This document shows positions 48,189-60,873 of a DNA stretch of 64,000 nt, piece by piece. The stretch is from Typhlomys cinereus (taxonomy: Eukaryota; Chordata; Mammalia; Rodentia; Platacanthomyidae): the NCBI GenBank assembly GCA_023101885.1, contig JALPQD010000246.1, positions 1,054,001 through 1,118,000 on the forward strand, given 5' to 3'. Position numbers and translations under genes: made by a program. Position 1 is the stretch's first letter, and each line of letters starts with the position of its first letter. The notes beneath the pieces are model-generated. The model did no database searches. It was given only the letters and a program-made list of their open reading frames with translations, and was not told where the DNA came from.

Positions 48189-50460
48189 AACACACAAAAT
48201 CATGCGCATGAATGCACATATACATGCACACATGGAACCTCTATACTGATTAGCACAGTGAGTGAGCTTATTTGCATTCCATCACCAGTGTATAAAATGT
48301 AAAATCATTTACTTGTGCTCTCGTGGTCTATACTAAACAGAAGCATTTCTAGAATGTATATTTATATTAGCAGAAAATAGCTGTTCACAAATCAATATGT
48401 AAGTCCAAGTTTCATGCCTTCCAGGCAACATATGATTATAACAATGTCCTCACAGCATTCAGTGAAACTTATCAGTCCCTTTATTATCACTATTAGGGGG
48501 TACTGCTGGAAAAATCCTTACTGGTTAATAAGTTCTCGTCCTAAATTACTCTTGATTTTACTTCTTCGTCTTCTGAATCAGCTTCAAATTATATGCATTT
48601 TCGAGAAAAGAACATTCGTTTCTGATTTTCCTTAATAATGTATATTTTTCAACTTTAAGCTTATAATTTTGAAGGTATTTCTAAGACGTTCCTCTGTAAT
48701 ATTCACTCAATTAAAGCAAATATTACTGAGACTCATTTATAGATTGAAAGTACGTGCTGAAAATACTTCATAATCGAAAGAATAAAACTGAGCAAAACAA
48801 TACTAATGAAAATTAGGATTTTAAAATGCGTAGTATGAAAATACAGTGCTCAGAGTGAGATCGTATCCTTTGATGTGATGCCCTGAGAATCATGCTACAA
48901 ACTCTGGGATCCCTATTTAGTAGAAAAAAAATAATCCATGTATTATCATGAAAGAAACACCTAAAAAATTCTGAATGAGGAGTGATCTACAATGTATCTG
49001 AGCAGCACTCTTTAAATCTTTCAAGATCATAAATAATAACAAAAATCAGAACCTCTGTCACCACCAATTTGTCATGAATATAGAGTAAACAACAATCCTT
49101 GGCTTGAGCTTCTAAAGAAATTAAGGAAAAAATAGGAAGGGCAATGATAGTTATTTAGCTATTTAGCAATACTCAAGTATGTAGTAGAACATGGCATGTC
49201 CCTGAGATTCTAACCAGATTTTAATGCTAACGAAAATTTACTAGAATGAACTGCATTGCTAGACACAAATTTTGTATAGGGGACAGGTGAAATAAACATT
49301 CTATATCAGGCTATAAGATTTCATTGACTTTCCTGAACATCAGTAGATGGGGAAATTTTTGCTCGTCAACACCAGCAGACTCATATACGCAGTCCTCACT
49401 CATATCTATGAAGAATGCATGTGGTATATGAAGGAGTTTAAGTTAGACCAATAGCTGGACTAATTGCATAATTCAGGAAAAAGCAAATGTCAGGGGCACG
49501 GGGAAGGAAGTTCATCGAAGAGGCAGACAGTTGAGAAAAGGAGTTATAAAAGATTGCAGCACATGCTTTGAACACATATTCTAGAATGGCCAAAGAAGAT
49601 GTTTTTCCTTGAATATCTGGAGTGGAGAATAAACTTTATCTTCTGTTTTTAGTGCATGCACTAAGGTTTTATCAAATTATCAAGAGTTATTTAAGTAAAC
49701 ATGTGGCTTCTGAATGTAAAAAAAATCGTGTATATGGATTTGGGCACAAGATAATTTATGTGTTTATATTCCATTGTGTCAATCATCTGTATTTCTACCT
49801 AGGACTTATAAAACTTAGAAGTAGAAAGCATTTAGTATCAACTTAGAGTTTTCCGTATCATATATTCTCAGTAAATGATGATGGATCACTTTATCATCAT
49901 TCAGTCACGCTTAGTTAGCAGCTCAATGCATATGTGTAGGAACTGTAGTTTGAAAGAGTAGATAGGCTATGAAAATTATTGTTAGCATCATTGATATTGA
50001 AATGCAGATAATAATATAAACTTGGAATCTCCATGAAAGTACATTTTTGTACAAAGAAATTTCAACAAATTGTAAATAAACCCTTTCTGTAATCTTGATG
50101 TAGGTTCAATTGCTTGACCATATAACACAGAGAAATGAAGCGATTTCAAACCTTGTAATCAAGTTTCAGATGAACTAGTCCCTCTATTAACCTATTTGGT
50201 TGACCTTATCCACTAATTCATGTTCAATCTACACAAATGACTTTTTAATGCCCAGGTCAACAACTTGTAACTAAATTAAGTGAGCATCTTTTTTACATCT
50301 TTCATTTTCTTGAATTTTAACAATAGACACTACTGTAACCTAATTCTTTCCTATAATATCTTTCTTCCCTTCTAAGAAAACAATCCATTACATAAGTCTA
50401 CTACTGCTTCTTGTTTGATTTTTTTTGCTTCATTAACTACTTTAGAATTTATTGACTCAC
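48189..50460. other. unique AT-rich DNA, nothing recognised
   Basis: About 2.3 kb. The 73- and 74-codon plus-strand frames (48414-48635, 49622-49846) are unrecognised. Confidence 0.4.
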
Positions 50461-50960
50461 TTTTTATTTTTTATTTTTATAAGCTTATTGAGTACTACTA
50501 ATCCTTGTTTCTCTCACTCCCCTCTCCCATTCCGTTTCTCCTCATGAATCCATTCCACTCCTTCCCATCCTCCTACTGGCCACTTCTATGGACCCCAAAG
50601 TTCCCTCTGGCTTTTCTATTCTTGTGGCGGTTTAGGACTCCATGGCATACAAGTAGCTGCTCATCAGGGCTCCCCATAGGAGCATTTCCCTTCACACGTC
50701 CAGCTCTTGTCACTGAGGTTTCCCCTGTGTGTTCTTATCTCTCTTCAGTTCCTTGAAGTCTATGGAGCATGTTGGTATATGAGTCACTATGCAGGTCTGG
50801 TAAGGACAAGTCTTACTGCTGTGAGATCCTGGATGCAACATCCTTGCCTTAAATGGAATGTCTTGTCCAACAACTGACTTTCCCATCTTTAGGATTTTAC
50901 TATCTTATCACTCTCTTTTCTGTGAGGTTTCTCAAGCCTTGGGATGGGGAGAGATTACCA
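50461..50960 (-). mobile_element. L1 3' UTR, antisense, second subfamily
   Basis: Begins with an inverted A-rich tail (TATTTTTTATTTTTATAAGC), then C/T-rich sequence, then blocks shared with 45428-45935 (GCAGGTCTGG...GACAAGTCTTACTGC, TTTCCCATCTTTAGG). Ends near CTTGGGATGGGGAGAG. Confidence 0.65.
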
Positions 50961-51256
50961 GCAACCAAGCAATACTTTCTATGATTTACTTTTAACCCTT
51001 TTTCTGGGCCACTGAATTAAACCTTGAAAACCCTATCTATAGTTGAAATTGCCTACTCAACAAGTGTGTATACTTAGCTCTCTAACACATGAAATATGAT
51101 AAAACACATCATGTTCTTCACTAAACTTAATTCAAGTTGCATTTACTCTGCTCTATATACCAATGATTTGTAATCTTCTTTTGCTTTTTCTCACATCCAT
51201 ATTCTTTTACCATATGCATTACTTTTCCTTTAAAAATTTTCATTTAAAAATTTTTC

Positions 51257-51630
51257 TGCTACAGTTTGAATGTGAATTGAACCTACAGGTTCATGTGTTT
51301 ACACTCTTAGCTCTTGTTAATATTTGGAAATATAATGGCAATTTCATTAGGTCGAGCATTGCTGGAAGAAAGGATGTCACAGGAGGTGGGCCTTGATGTG
51401 GTCTAGTTCTGCCCTGCTTCCTTTAGCAGTTTGCTCTAAGTTATTACTGCTTGCTCTTCCAGCTTCCATGATGTATGCATGACCTGAGCCTCTGCCACCT
51501 TCTGTTCCCTGCCATATCTCCCACCATAATGGACTACATCTCCTTTCTAGAAATAGGAACCAGATAAATCTCCCTTTTCTCCCCTTAGGTTGATTAAGTC
51601 AGAGTGTCATCAGAAAAAGTAATTGCTACA
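51257..51630 (+). mobile_element. MaLR-like LTR, sense
   Basis: TGCTACAGTTTGAATGTGAATT at the 5' end, GGAGGTGGGCCTTGATGTGG in the middle, AGATAAATCTCCCTTTTC near the 3' end, and TTGCTACA as terminus. The order fits MaLR-type LTRs. The expected 5-base duplication is not conserved (TTTTC against ATATT). Confidence 0.6.
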
Positions 51631-54106
51631 ATATTGTAAACAATTAAAATATGAAGTTCTCACAAGTCTCAAACTTTGGTTCCCCTATTATTAGATTATA
51701 ATCGTAATGTAGCATGTTTACTGATCACAGACCCAGAATTGATGCACTGCAATTAACTTCTGTGTTGGAATATCATTATTCAGTTTATAATTTCCACAGA
51801 CCCCCCCCCTTAAGTGCTCTAATCCCTCAACCATTCTCAATTTTGAGTTTCTGGTTAGATATTTTGTAAAATGTCCCTAATATGAGAAGTGAAATACCTT
51901 TATCATGATCATGAATGAATGTTTTTCCTAGTGTGCATGAGCAACTCACAGACACATGCTTGTTCTTACCCCGTTACATGTGTTTTCATATCCCCAACAT
52001 AATTTAGCAACACTTATGAAGACATGGCTGACTTAAGTGTTTCTCTGGTTCTTTCACTGCAAATATTTTTCTTAGTTTTTGTGATATATTCTTTAGAACA
52101 TATAAGTACCTCCCATGTATGAAGAGACAAATAATTCACTATTGTTTTACAACAAATGATGCATATAAATTCTTCTAAATAGGGCTTTATAAGTTTGCAA
52201 GCATGTATTTACTTGATATTTTCCTTAAATAATGTTAAATATTTCCCCTTTTTGTCACCTGGTGCTTTACTATTAGTTCCAGTCCTCACTTTCTTTACTT
52301 TCTCCCCTAACATTGGCCACTGGAATTCTTCATGTTGGCTCTTCTGTCTTTTTGATGGGACCAGCATTGTGTTTCCTGTGGGTGGTTCTTATTCAGTCAC
52401 TGGAGAACTTCCAAGCTCATCAGACCTACCTCTTTAATTGAAGAATAATATTAAACACTTAAATCTGATACAAAGATTATTTTTACCATGTGTGTCTTTT
52501 CTTCTAGGTTTTATTAGTGGATAGTTCAAGCACAAATATATGTGTATACCAATCCAGGAACAGAAATACGAATGCTCCTGTATGCCCAAAAATTCTAATT
52601 AGTCACCAAAGGGAAAAGGAAAGGTATGGGATTGAAGATAACAGTGAGAAAATATCATAAATTTACTATATATATATATATATATAAAACACTAACAATA
52701 AAAAACTTTGAAAATTACATTTAGTTAAAATTATAAATGTGCTACATTTGTGTTGAAAATTATGTTATTTGCAATTTCGTTATATTTTATTTTTCAAAAT
52801 TACATATGGTGACATGTTTAGTTTCTCAGAATGTGATTATTAAAAATAAAATATGCACATTGGTTTACCCATTATATTCTGTCTCGGATTTCTATTTTAC
52901 TGTTGTTGATTGGAATTAGCTTGTGGAAGGCTTTCACAGTAAAATTAATCTTGAAATGAATAGAAACCAACAATTTATAAAAACCTTTAAATGAATAAAA
53001 CCAGCATCATGGTTTGGGATGATTAGTTTTTCCAAATCTGTGCTGTTGGTGCTATAGCCACTTAATTTGAAACAATAGAGAGGCCAGGCAACAAATATGA
53101 ATTATAGACAAGTGCATCTCTCCATGAGAGTGTTATATGTATGTCACTGCCATGAGGCTAATACACTGTCTTCTCATCCGTATAATAGATGATGTAATAT
53201 GATACTGTTCAGTGAAAAGCATATTCATTAGTCTGTTTGTTCTTCAAACACCTTTTCATTTAGAAGCTACAATGCTGTTGATTCACAGCAAACCAGGTAG
53301 AGTGTGCACTGTAGAAATTAGTTTCAGATTTATAGACAAAATACCTTTCACGGTGAGTCATTGTGTTTTCAGGAAAGATGACTCTTAATGAGAACACATG
53401 TTTGTGTAATATATCCTGCAGTGTAATATATCCTGCGCAGGCGGCAGAGTCACATCACCATTAGAAAGCATGATTTTGCCTCTGCGTACAAGTCACAGTG
53501 GTGGAACCCTCCAGTTAAGCCTGAAAAGTGCAACGCTGGCAGTTGGGATGAGCAGCGATGATTCCCAAAGAAGCAGGATAGTTGTTTCTCACCACGGACA
53601 AAGCAACACAACTCCCTCCTTCCCCCTTGAGACAAACCACTCTCTGTCTTGTCTCAGAACAGGTTGCCCAAATGTTCTGAGATAGGGTGTCCCTTTTCTT
53701 AATATTTTTACTTTTACATAAATAATATTTGAAAAGAAGATGATGTTTCAGCTGTTAATAAGAAAGAATAGTGGTTATCATTTTGAGAGGAATATGACAT
53801 ATTCACAAAGATCTGACTTTTTATGTGAACATTGTTTCTGAAATTCACTTTGTAAGTTATTTACAATGACTTCCTTGTGGTCATCTTCAGCCAAGTCACT
53901 GGTTCACAGATTTCCCACCAAAGACTTTTCAAATAAATTTCATGTCTTTCTCTTTGCTTAAAGAATTATGCTAATTGTCCACTTAACCACTTTCAGTTGG
54001 ATTCAGTGAAAATCTTCATAAAGAAGAAAATGATAAATTTTATTTCATTCTAAGACTGAGATGAAAATGGACATAGAAAAAACCCTACATAATATGACAT
54101 TTAGAT
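51631..54106. other. unique DNA with small repeats
   Basis: Contains C9 at 51800-51808, an AT run at 52667-52686, an exon-like segment at 52508-52623, and a 16-base tandem duplication at 53404-53436. 53440-53690 is CpG-containing and less AT-rich. No gene recognised. Confidence 0.4.
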
Positions 54107-54135
54107 ATGTGTGTGTGTGTGTGTGTGTGTGTGTA
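54107..54135. repeat. (TG)n microsatellite
   Basis: About 14 uninterrupted TG units. Confidence 0.94.
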
Positions 54136-56044
54136 TGAGTTATTTAAGAGAGAAGAGGAAGGAATGAGCTGTTGAGAGAGTGAATAAGTGTGTGAGAAGG
54201 AGAAGGTAGAGAAAGGACTGTTTGGAACACAGATATTTTCAAAAGCCTCATTTCTGCTTCTGCCATTTGGACTCAGATCACTAGACTCATACACAGGTAT
54301 TTTACCCACCGAGTCATTTTGCTAGTCCAGAGGTATCATGCTTTAGTTTTAATTTTGTCTTATTAATGGTTTTGTTCAGAACTTTGTTTTTTTAACATCT
54401 TTAAAGCAGAGATTCTTAAGTAATTTTCTCTAATAAGTCTTTTGCCCATGAAAATATCATGTGATCCTTGGTATGTAAACAAAGAAATATGCACACAAAG
54501 AAAACATGCACTAATGAAAAATGATAAAGACATTTATTTTGAACAACTGTTTGTCATACATAGGATTTTACCTTTATGTTAGAATACAAAATTACCACCT
54601 AATGCCAACTACAGAGCAATAAAGTACATTAATCTGTCCCTTGTGGACAGGAAAATTCTGGACTAAGTGCTTGTGTTCATTAAAGGGAAAAACTGATGTG
54701 GCAGCTGACACTCAATTCTTCAGGAAGCATAGGAGCAAACCATGGGATATGGACATCTGCAAACACAATATAAATTTATCCTCAACTGAACAAGGGCTAT
54801 TACTTCTCATATTTGATTTTCATAATTTAAATGCACTTTATTTTGAAGTCGAGATTTATTGTTTTAAAATATAGAGCATGTATTCCTTCCTTTAGAGGAA
54901 GATTCAAAATGTAAGGCATCACCTCAACATATTTCCTATAAATCCATTGCATAATACCTAATTCAAGATAAATATTTAAAACTTGATGGGAGGTGCTTTT
55001 TTATGACATGAAATAGGCCTGAGAGATGAATGATTTCCACACGTATCCACTATGGCTCTGAATAGCTTAAAAATTCCATGCAGCATTATATGTAGTGCAT
55101 TGTTGACAGAGAATTAAAGTTCTATCCCACACATTTTTAAACGTTTAAGCACATTTTATCCTTAGAATGCTTGTTCATATACTATTGCACTTCCATCACC
55201 AATATTTATCCCAGAATTGCATACTATTTTGTACATTTTTCATTTTATTGTGAAAGTATAACAATGTAAAATATTATGAATGCATAAACTGAAATATAAC
55301 ATCAACTATTTTATTAGTGCTATGATTTAATGGGTTTATTTACTTTCGAAATTAACTATTTAGTGTCCCAAAATTTGAATATGAATAAGAGCTCTATTAA
55401 TATGTGTCATGTGCCAGTGCAAATCTGATTCTTATTATTGTGTAACATGAAACACAGTCATTTCAGAAATTTCCTGAGTACGTTTTGGTAGTTCTACAAT
55501 GGAGGTGATATTTATAGTTGCTATTAGCTATGATGTATGCAGGAAAATATAATATTATGGATACTGTGCTTTTTATATAGTAACATAGTATTTTGAGCAC
55601 ATTTGAATGTAGGAGAATGCACAAAGTTTAAGGAGAAAGGAGCAAATAAATCTGGGTCCACCAAGGCAAGCAAAAGCCTAGAAAGTTATAAAGAACATTG
55701 CCTTAGGGAAATTTACATCCGAAGCGTTTATGCTATTGAAGAATGTCTCATGGAATCCAGTTCTCTGGAATGTTTCCTTGTTTCAGCTATAAATAAAAGC
55801 ACTTCACTAGAATATCTATTCCCACTATAAACAAGTGCTATAAATAGCATGGGACAGATTCAAATGACAGTGGTCTCTACATGCAAAGCTTGCTAAACCA
55901 GCTGTGCTCTGTTCAAAACTTCAAGGGGGCTCTAATTTTTACTTAGTGATGACAATGCATATTTGCACCTTTGCTTTTAAATATTTAAAAAGTAATTGAT
56001 ATCTCTTAATCTCAATTTCAATATTGGGTTAGCAAACATGGTGA
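54136..56044. other. unique AT-rich DNA, nothing recognised
   Basis: The plus-strand frames at 54641-54874 and 55603-55830 (77 and 75 codons) are not low-complexity but resemble nothing I know and have no supporting signals. Confidence 0.4.
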
Positions 56045-56049
56045 TATGT

Positions 56050-56505
56050 TGTACAAGTTACCCTTAACTACTGCTATAAGAAAGCACCCAAAGTCATATA
56101 TCTTAAGGGAGAAAGGGAGATTTATTTGACTTAAAGTTCCAGAAGGGAAATACAGTTTTTCACAGCAGAGACGGTATGGCTGGCTGGTCAAAGCTGAAGA
56201 CAGACTACCTCACACCCACCCGAGAGGCTGAGCACTGCAAGACTGGATTCTCTCTTCTCTCTTTCTTCTTCTGTTCTGTGGTTCCGCTTATCTGGTCCAC
56301 TACTGGGAGGTTCCAGTGAGATCTATGGTAGTTTCAATGGGATATGGGGCTGGTCATTGTATTATCCAGATAATCTCTCCTGGTGATCTCAGTTGATCTT
56401 GCCAAGTGTGGTCTCAACTGATCTTAGTTAATGCCAGGTGTTGTCTCAGCTGATCTTAGTTAATACTAGGTGTGGTCACGTTGACACCCAGGATGAACTA
56501 TCACA
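56050..56505 (-). mobile_element. MaLR-like LTR with 5-base TSD
   Basis: Plus-strand ends are TGTACAAGTTACCC and GAACTATCACA (TG...CA). TATGT is duplicated at 56045-56049 and 56506-56510. The right end matches that of 19530-20016, including GTTGACACCCAGGATGAACTATC against GTTGACATCCAGGCTTAACTATC. It holds three tandem copies of a roughly 32-base unit near 56386-56476. Confidence 0.72.
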
Positions 56506-56647
56506 TATGTGTCTCCAATTCTGGCACTAAGAAGGAAAAGATAAAAAGGTCAATTGAGCTACAAATGTCATATTTTGTCTCAGAAATCCATGGGTCAAAA
56601 ATGTAGCTCAGTATAAGAAAATTTGTCTAGTATGAGCAAGATTATCT

Positions 56648-56649
<2 letters not shown>

Positions 56650-56686
<37 letters not shown>
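56650..56686. repeat. (CA)18 microsatellite
   Basis: Uninterrupted CA run. Confidence 0.95.
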
Positions 56687-56687
<1 letters not shown>

Positions 56688-57949
56688 AGCATTCTCATAT
56701 GCAACCTCATGTACTCAACACAGAATACACACTGAATAACTATTTTGACAGGTTTTTGAGACTTCGAATGACATTATTATGTATTTTTGTATGTACATTT
56801 TTCATCAAACCTTACCGATTTCCTACCCCAATAAAGTTACATCAAAATATGTTTCAGAAAATAAAACTTTGAAATTAATGGTAGATTAGTTGCACATTAT
56901 ATTCCCAGAAAGCTAAGCAGAGCTTTCTCTGTCTTACATTTTGTTCTTCTGAAAGACCTTGTGAGATATATTAATAATCATCACACTTTTAAATAGGCTG
57001 AATATTTCACTTTTCACCCTTTTAAATGTGTTCATTTATTGTTTATTCTAATGGACAATAGCATAAAAATTGACCATATTAATGTACTGACATGGTGTAT
57101 AACACATGCAATATTTAAATCAGTAAAATAATTCTATAAGTTTAAATAAATCTCTATTCTAAAAATGTATCTGAAATAATATCTGATAAAGTAGAAGTAC
57201 AGGATTGAAAGACATTAACTGAACACATGATTATTGATTGGCTTATGATCAGTTTATAAGATAGGAACTTTAGGGAGGTAATTCTAGCAATCAGTAATAT
57301 ATAAGGAAAACTAGCAAAGGAATAAGGCCAGGAAATGAGGCTGCCTAATATCACCTGATATAAGTTTAATTGAAGAGCCTAAAGCAAAAAATGTGACTTA
57401 GCTGAAAATTCTTATGAGTTAGGAAACCTATTCAGCCTTTTGAACCCTTTTCCAGGAAACCTTAGTATCCAAACAGAATAGAAAATTAGATAATTCGTGT
57501 GTTATGAGAAGTGCATGATTCTCAAATAAATTCATTTTTTGTGGTTAGGAAAGAAATTACTCAATAATGCCTTTCTGAAGACTTGGAAATTGGTAATAAA
57601 AATAAATTTTTGAATGCCACAATCCTTAGCCCAGAGTTTTCGAATGTAGTCACATCTGACATTCTGTTAGCACAACACTCTCTTTCTTATCCCAATCATT
57701 TCATCATGCAAAGACATTTCCCTTTGACATCAATGACATATTTGTCCACATAATTGCACATCATGTTGCAATTTAGTATGAGTCAAAGCAACATGGATAG
57801 TGCCAATAAGCTACTAAATAAACAACAAAAATCTCTGTATGTGCTCGCAGAAATAATTCAGTAACATATATATATAACTTTGCCTTGTGTAAAGCTCTTT
57901 GCAAGTAAGAGGCAGAAATAGACAGAGAGATGGTTTTGCATGTAAAAAC
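56687..57949. other. unique AT-rich DNA, nothing recognised
   Basis: No gene or repeat recognised over about 1.3 kb. Confidence 0.4.
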
Positions 57950-57960
57950 ACCTGTGTCCT

Positions 57961-58206
57961 GGGGCTGGAGAGGTGGCTCAGGGGCTAAGCTCCCGCCTTG
58001 CAGGCGGAAGGTCCTGAGTTTGGATCTTAGACCCCACGTATAGACTCCAGGTAGGGCGGAGCCTGTGAATCCAGGGGCAGAGTAAACAAGAAGGAGGTGG
58101 AGGCGTCCATGGTGGTTCCGGAATTCGCCCGTGGTTCTACACACACACACACACATACACACACGCATACACGCACAATTGAATAAATAATAATAATAAT
58201 AAAAAA
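57961..58206 (+). mobile_element. young SINE with internal deletion
   Basis: Head and tail match the full-length copy at 43682, but about 40 bases between ACTCCAGG and TAGGGCGGAGCCTG are missing, including the CACTTCTGGTCCTGA part. ACCTGTGTCC flanks the element at 57950-57959 and 58207-58216. Pol III boxes are retained. Confidence 0.9.
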
Positions 58207-58369
58207 ACCTGTGTCCAAATTTCTTCTAGGTTTGTCCATACATGTGTGTTTGAACAAACTCTCTCTCTTTTTTTCACTCTCATTCTATCTGCTCCTAATC
58301 AAATAAATAAAAATAAATGGTATTTATGATAAATGGAGAGCATAAATTAGAATATTATTAATTCAAATT

Positions 58370-58989
58370 TGTTGGGATCCGGGTAGTTTAAAACAAAAAC
58401 TGCCAAATAAAAATCACTAATCAACAAATGGTCCAAGGAACTAAAAAGAAAATTCTCAAATTAACACAAATATTCTAATGAACCTTTTCTTAAAGTATTC
58501 AACAACCCCAGCTATGATGAAATAAGAATGCAAACTACTTTGCGATTCTTCCTCTCACATGACCAAAGGTTTATCATGAAATGGCAAATGCTACTATATG
58601 CTAATAGATCCAAAACCTAACATCAAAACTACAGACCCCACTTGATTGATCTGAGATTGGAAACAAATCTGGACTAAAGACCCCACAACACATGTTAATT
58701 TGATCTGATACAGAAAATAGACAATTGGACAGATTCCTAGTTATTCTGGGACAGAAAGAAACAACAGATAAAACCAAAATTCTTTCTCCCTGCACTCCAA
58801 CTGCTAAAAGCTTGCCCCCAACTCTAAGTTAGTGGTTATTTCCATTTCGAGGGGAAATTGCTGCTTCCACACTGGAGTTTTGGGGGAGCTTCCTTAATAA
58901 ACTTCAGTCTTCATGGATGAAGCCTGGATTTGTATTCTATCGCACTTCCTTTCCTCCACTTCCCTTTCCCCCTCCCCCTCCTCCCAACA
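58370..58989 (+). mobile_element. solo LTR of an endogenous retrovirus
   Basis: Ends form a perfect 8-base inverted repeat, TGTTGGGA (58370-58377) and TCCCAACA (58982-58989). An AATAAA signal at 58896-58901 and a C/T-rich U5-like end fit a 620-base LTR in plus orientation. No primer binding site, gag, pol or env sequence lies next to it, so it is a solo LTR. The flanks (CAAATT and AATGCT) do not show an exact duplication. The TGTTGGG start is like class II (ERVK/IAP-like) LTRs, but I do not assign it. Confidence 0.68.
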
Positions 58990-60574
58990 AATGCTAAGGT
59001 TGTATACGGGTGGATGATCACAGTAATAAAACGATATCAACTTGCTCTCCAAGCCATTTTTGTCAAAATATTGTTCAAGGCATATAATAAGAATTAACCC
59101 AGGAGCAAATGCATATTTCAGTGTTTTACATTCTTGCTAGACCAGTGTATGTTTCAAAGTAAACCTTGGCATATGTTTATAAAGGTTTTTGAGGCAAAAT
59201 ATCACTGTCAATCCTTTTAAAAATTGTAAGTTTTAAATTGTTCCTGTTAGAATTTTCTGGAAATGACAGGGCTAGTGTGCCCGTGAACTCATCTACATAT
59301 CATACAGAAGATCAGACCTATAGACATTTCATCATGACAAAGGTAAAACTCTTTAAGAGGTGACAAGCCTCACTGAGAAACTATTGAGCTGCAGGTAAAG
59401 ATGCAAACTACTGTCCACATTGATGTGTTATCCACCCTCCAGCAAGTGCTGAGGTGCAGGCCAATACAGGCAACCTAGATAAAGCTCAGATGTGAAGTAG
59501 TAAGAAGGCCAGCTAAGAAGAGGAATATTAAAGTTGGGAAAAGTATATGCCATGCAATCAGGAGATAAGGGGCAAAAGTGACATTAATTCATTGCAATCA
59601 TGCATCAAAGTGAAAAGAAATTTTAAAAAGACAACATTCCAAAGAGAAAAAGAAATAAAATTATGATTTCTGTTGTTGTAATGAAGAACAAAACAAACCA
59701 CTTAAATCTGAATAGGATTATCTTTACAACTATTATCTAACCTAATCACCTTTGAAGTTGATGTGCAGGAATAAATCCTTGATTAGAAATTTCTAATAGA
59801 GTTCAGGGTGCGGCTTAATAAAAGGAAGATTGATGGTGGTCGTGGTTTCTTTGCTCCAGCTGTCACATATTGTCTCAGTTCTGTCCCTGCCCTAGCTTGG
59901 AATTTTGACCTTTAAGCCCTTTGCCAAATGAAGTCCAACCTTTATATTACTTCACATTTTTCAAAGATTTGACTTTGTTTTCTGTGAATCCTTAATATCT
60001 CTATAGCATCTCCTATACAGTACAGAGGGCAACAGCAATTCTTCCCAAAGGACTACATCTTGGTGACTTTTCTTTCACCTGTCCTGTCCTGGAATTCTTT
60101 ACTTTCTCAGACAAAATTGTTCATTAAAGGTCGAGAAGAACTGACCCATCAGGAACACATTATCAAAATGGACTATAAGGCGAATGGATGCATTATTAGA
60201 GAATTTGAGTAAAACCTATGCTTAGAATTGAATTCCTAAGCAAAAAAAAATAAACTTTAATTTTACTTTCTAATGCTAATTAAGCATAGTGTATTCGTGC
60301 ATGAATATTTAGTCATGTGTAATTATCAGATCAAGTGAAATATCTAAATGAATGCCTTCAATTTTTTGAAACCTTTCAGAGTGATTTTTTAGCACAGCAT
60401 TTTCTCCATTTATAATAATTGGAGACTTCAACATTACTTCACAAATTCCAAAGAAATTGAAATGGGTAAGAAAATAGAAAAAATATGAGAAATAATAGTA
60501 TGTTTTTATATAATAATCTCAGAGAGACTTCATAACAAAATCCTCCTAAACTCATATGTTTAAGCTCTCTATTG
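58990..60574. other. unique DNA, nothing recognised
   Basis: About 1.6 kb between the LTR and the next SINE. No gene or repeat recognised. Confidence 0.4.
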
Positions 60575-60583
60575 AAGGAATAT

Positions 60584-60864
60584 GCAGGGGCGAGGCAGAT
60601 GGCTCAGAGGTTAAGACTTTTCTTAATAAGCAGAAGGTCCTGAGTTCAGATCCTGAGCCCCATGTAAAATGTTAGGTGGAAATTTTTGAGGCCTGCACTT
60701 CAGGACCTGCTGGGCAGACACTGGGAAATCCCAGAGTGAAGCAAAAAGGAAGTAAGAGCAATCCAGGGTGATTCCTGAAGTCACATTTGATCCTCCACAG
60801 GGACACATAGTACCTTCTGATACACACAAACACACGAAATTAAAAATAAAATTTTAAAAATCTA
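60584..60864 (+). mobile_element. older B2-superfamily SINE, sense
   Basis: GGGGCGAGGCAGATGGCTCAG head, GTCCTGAGTTCAGATCCTGAG B-box region, CACTTCAGGACCTGCTGGGC body and ACACACAAACACACG before an A-rich tail. AAGGAATAT flanks it at 60575-60583 and 60865-60873. Diverged from the young family throughout. Confidence 0.85.
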
Positions 60865-60873
60865 AAGGAATAT

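Noticed and set aside
55603..55830. 75-codon frame as a small gene
   Set aside because: No domain, no promoter, splice or conservation evidence from the sequence; frames of this length are expected by chance in 64 kb.
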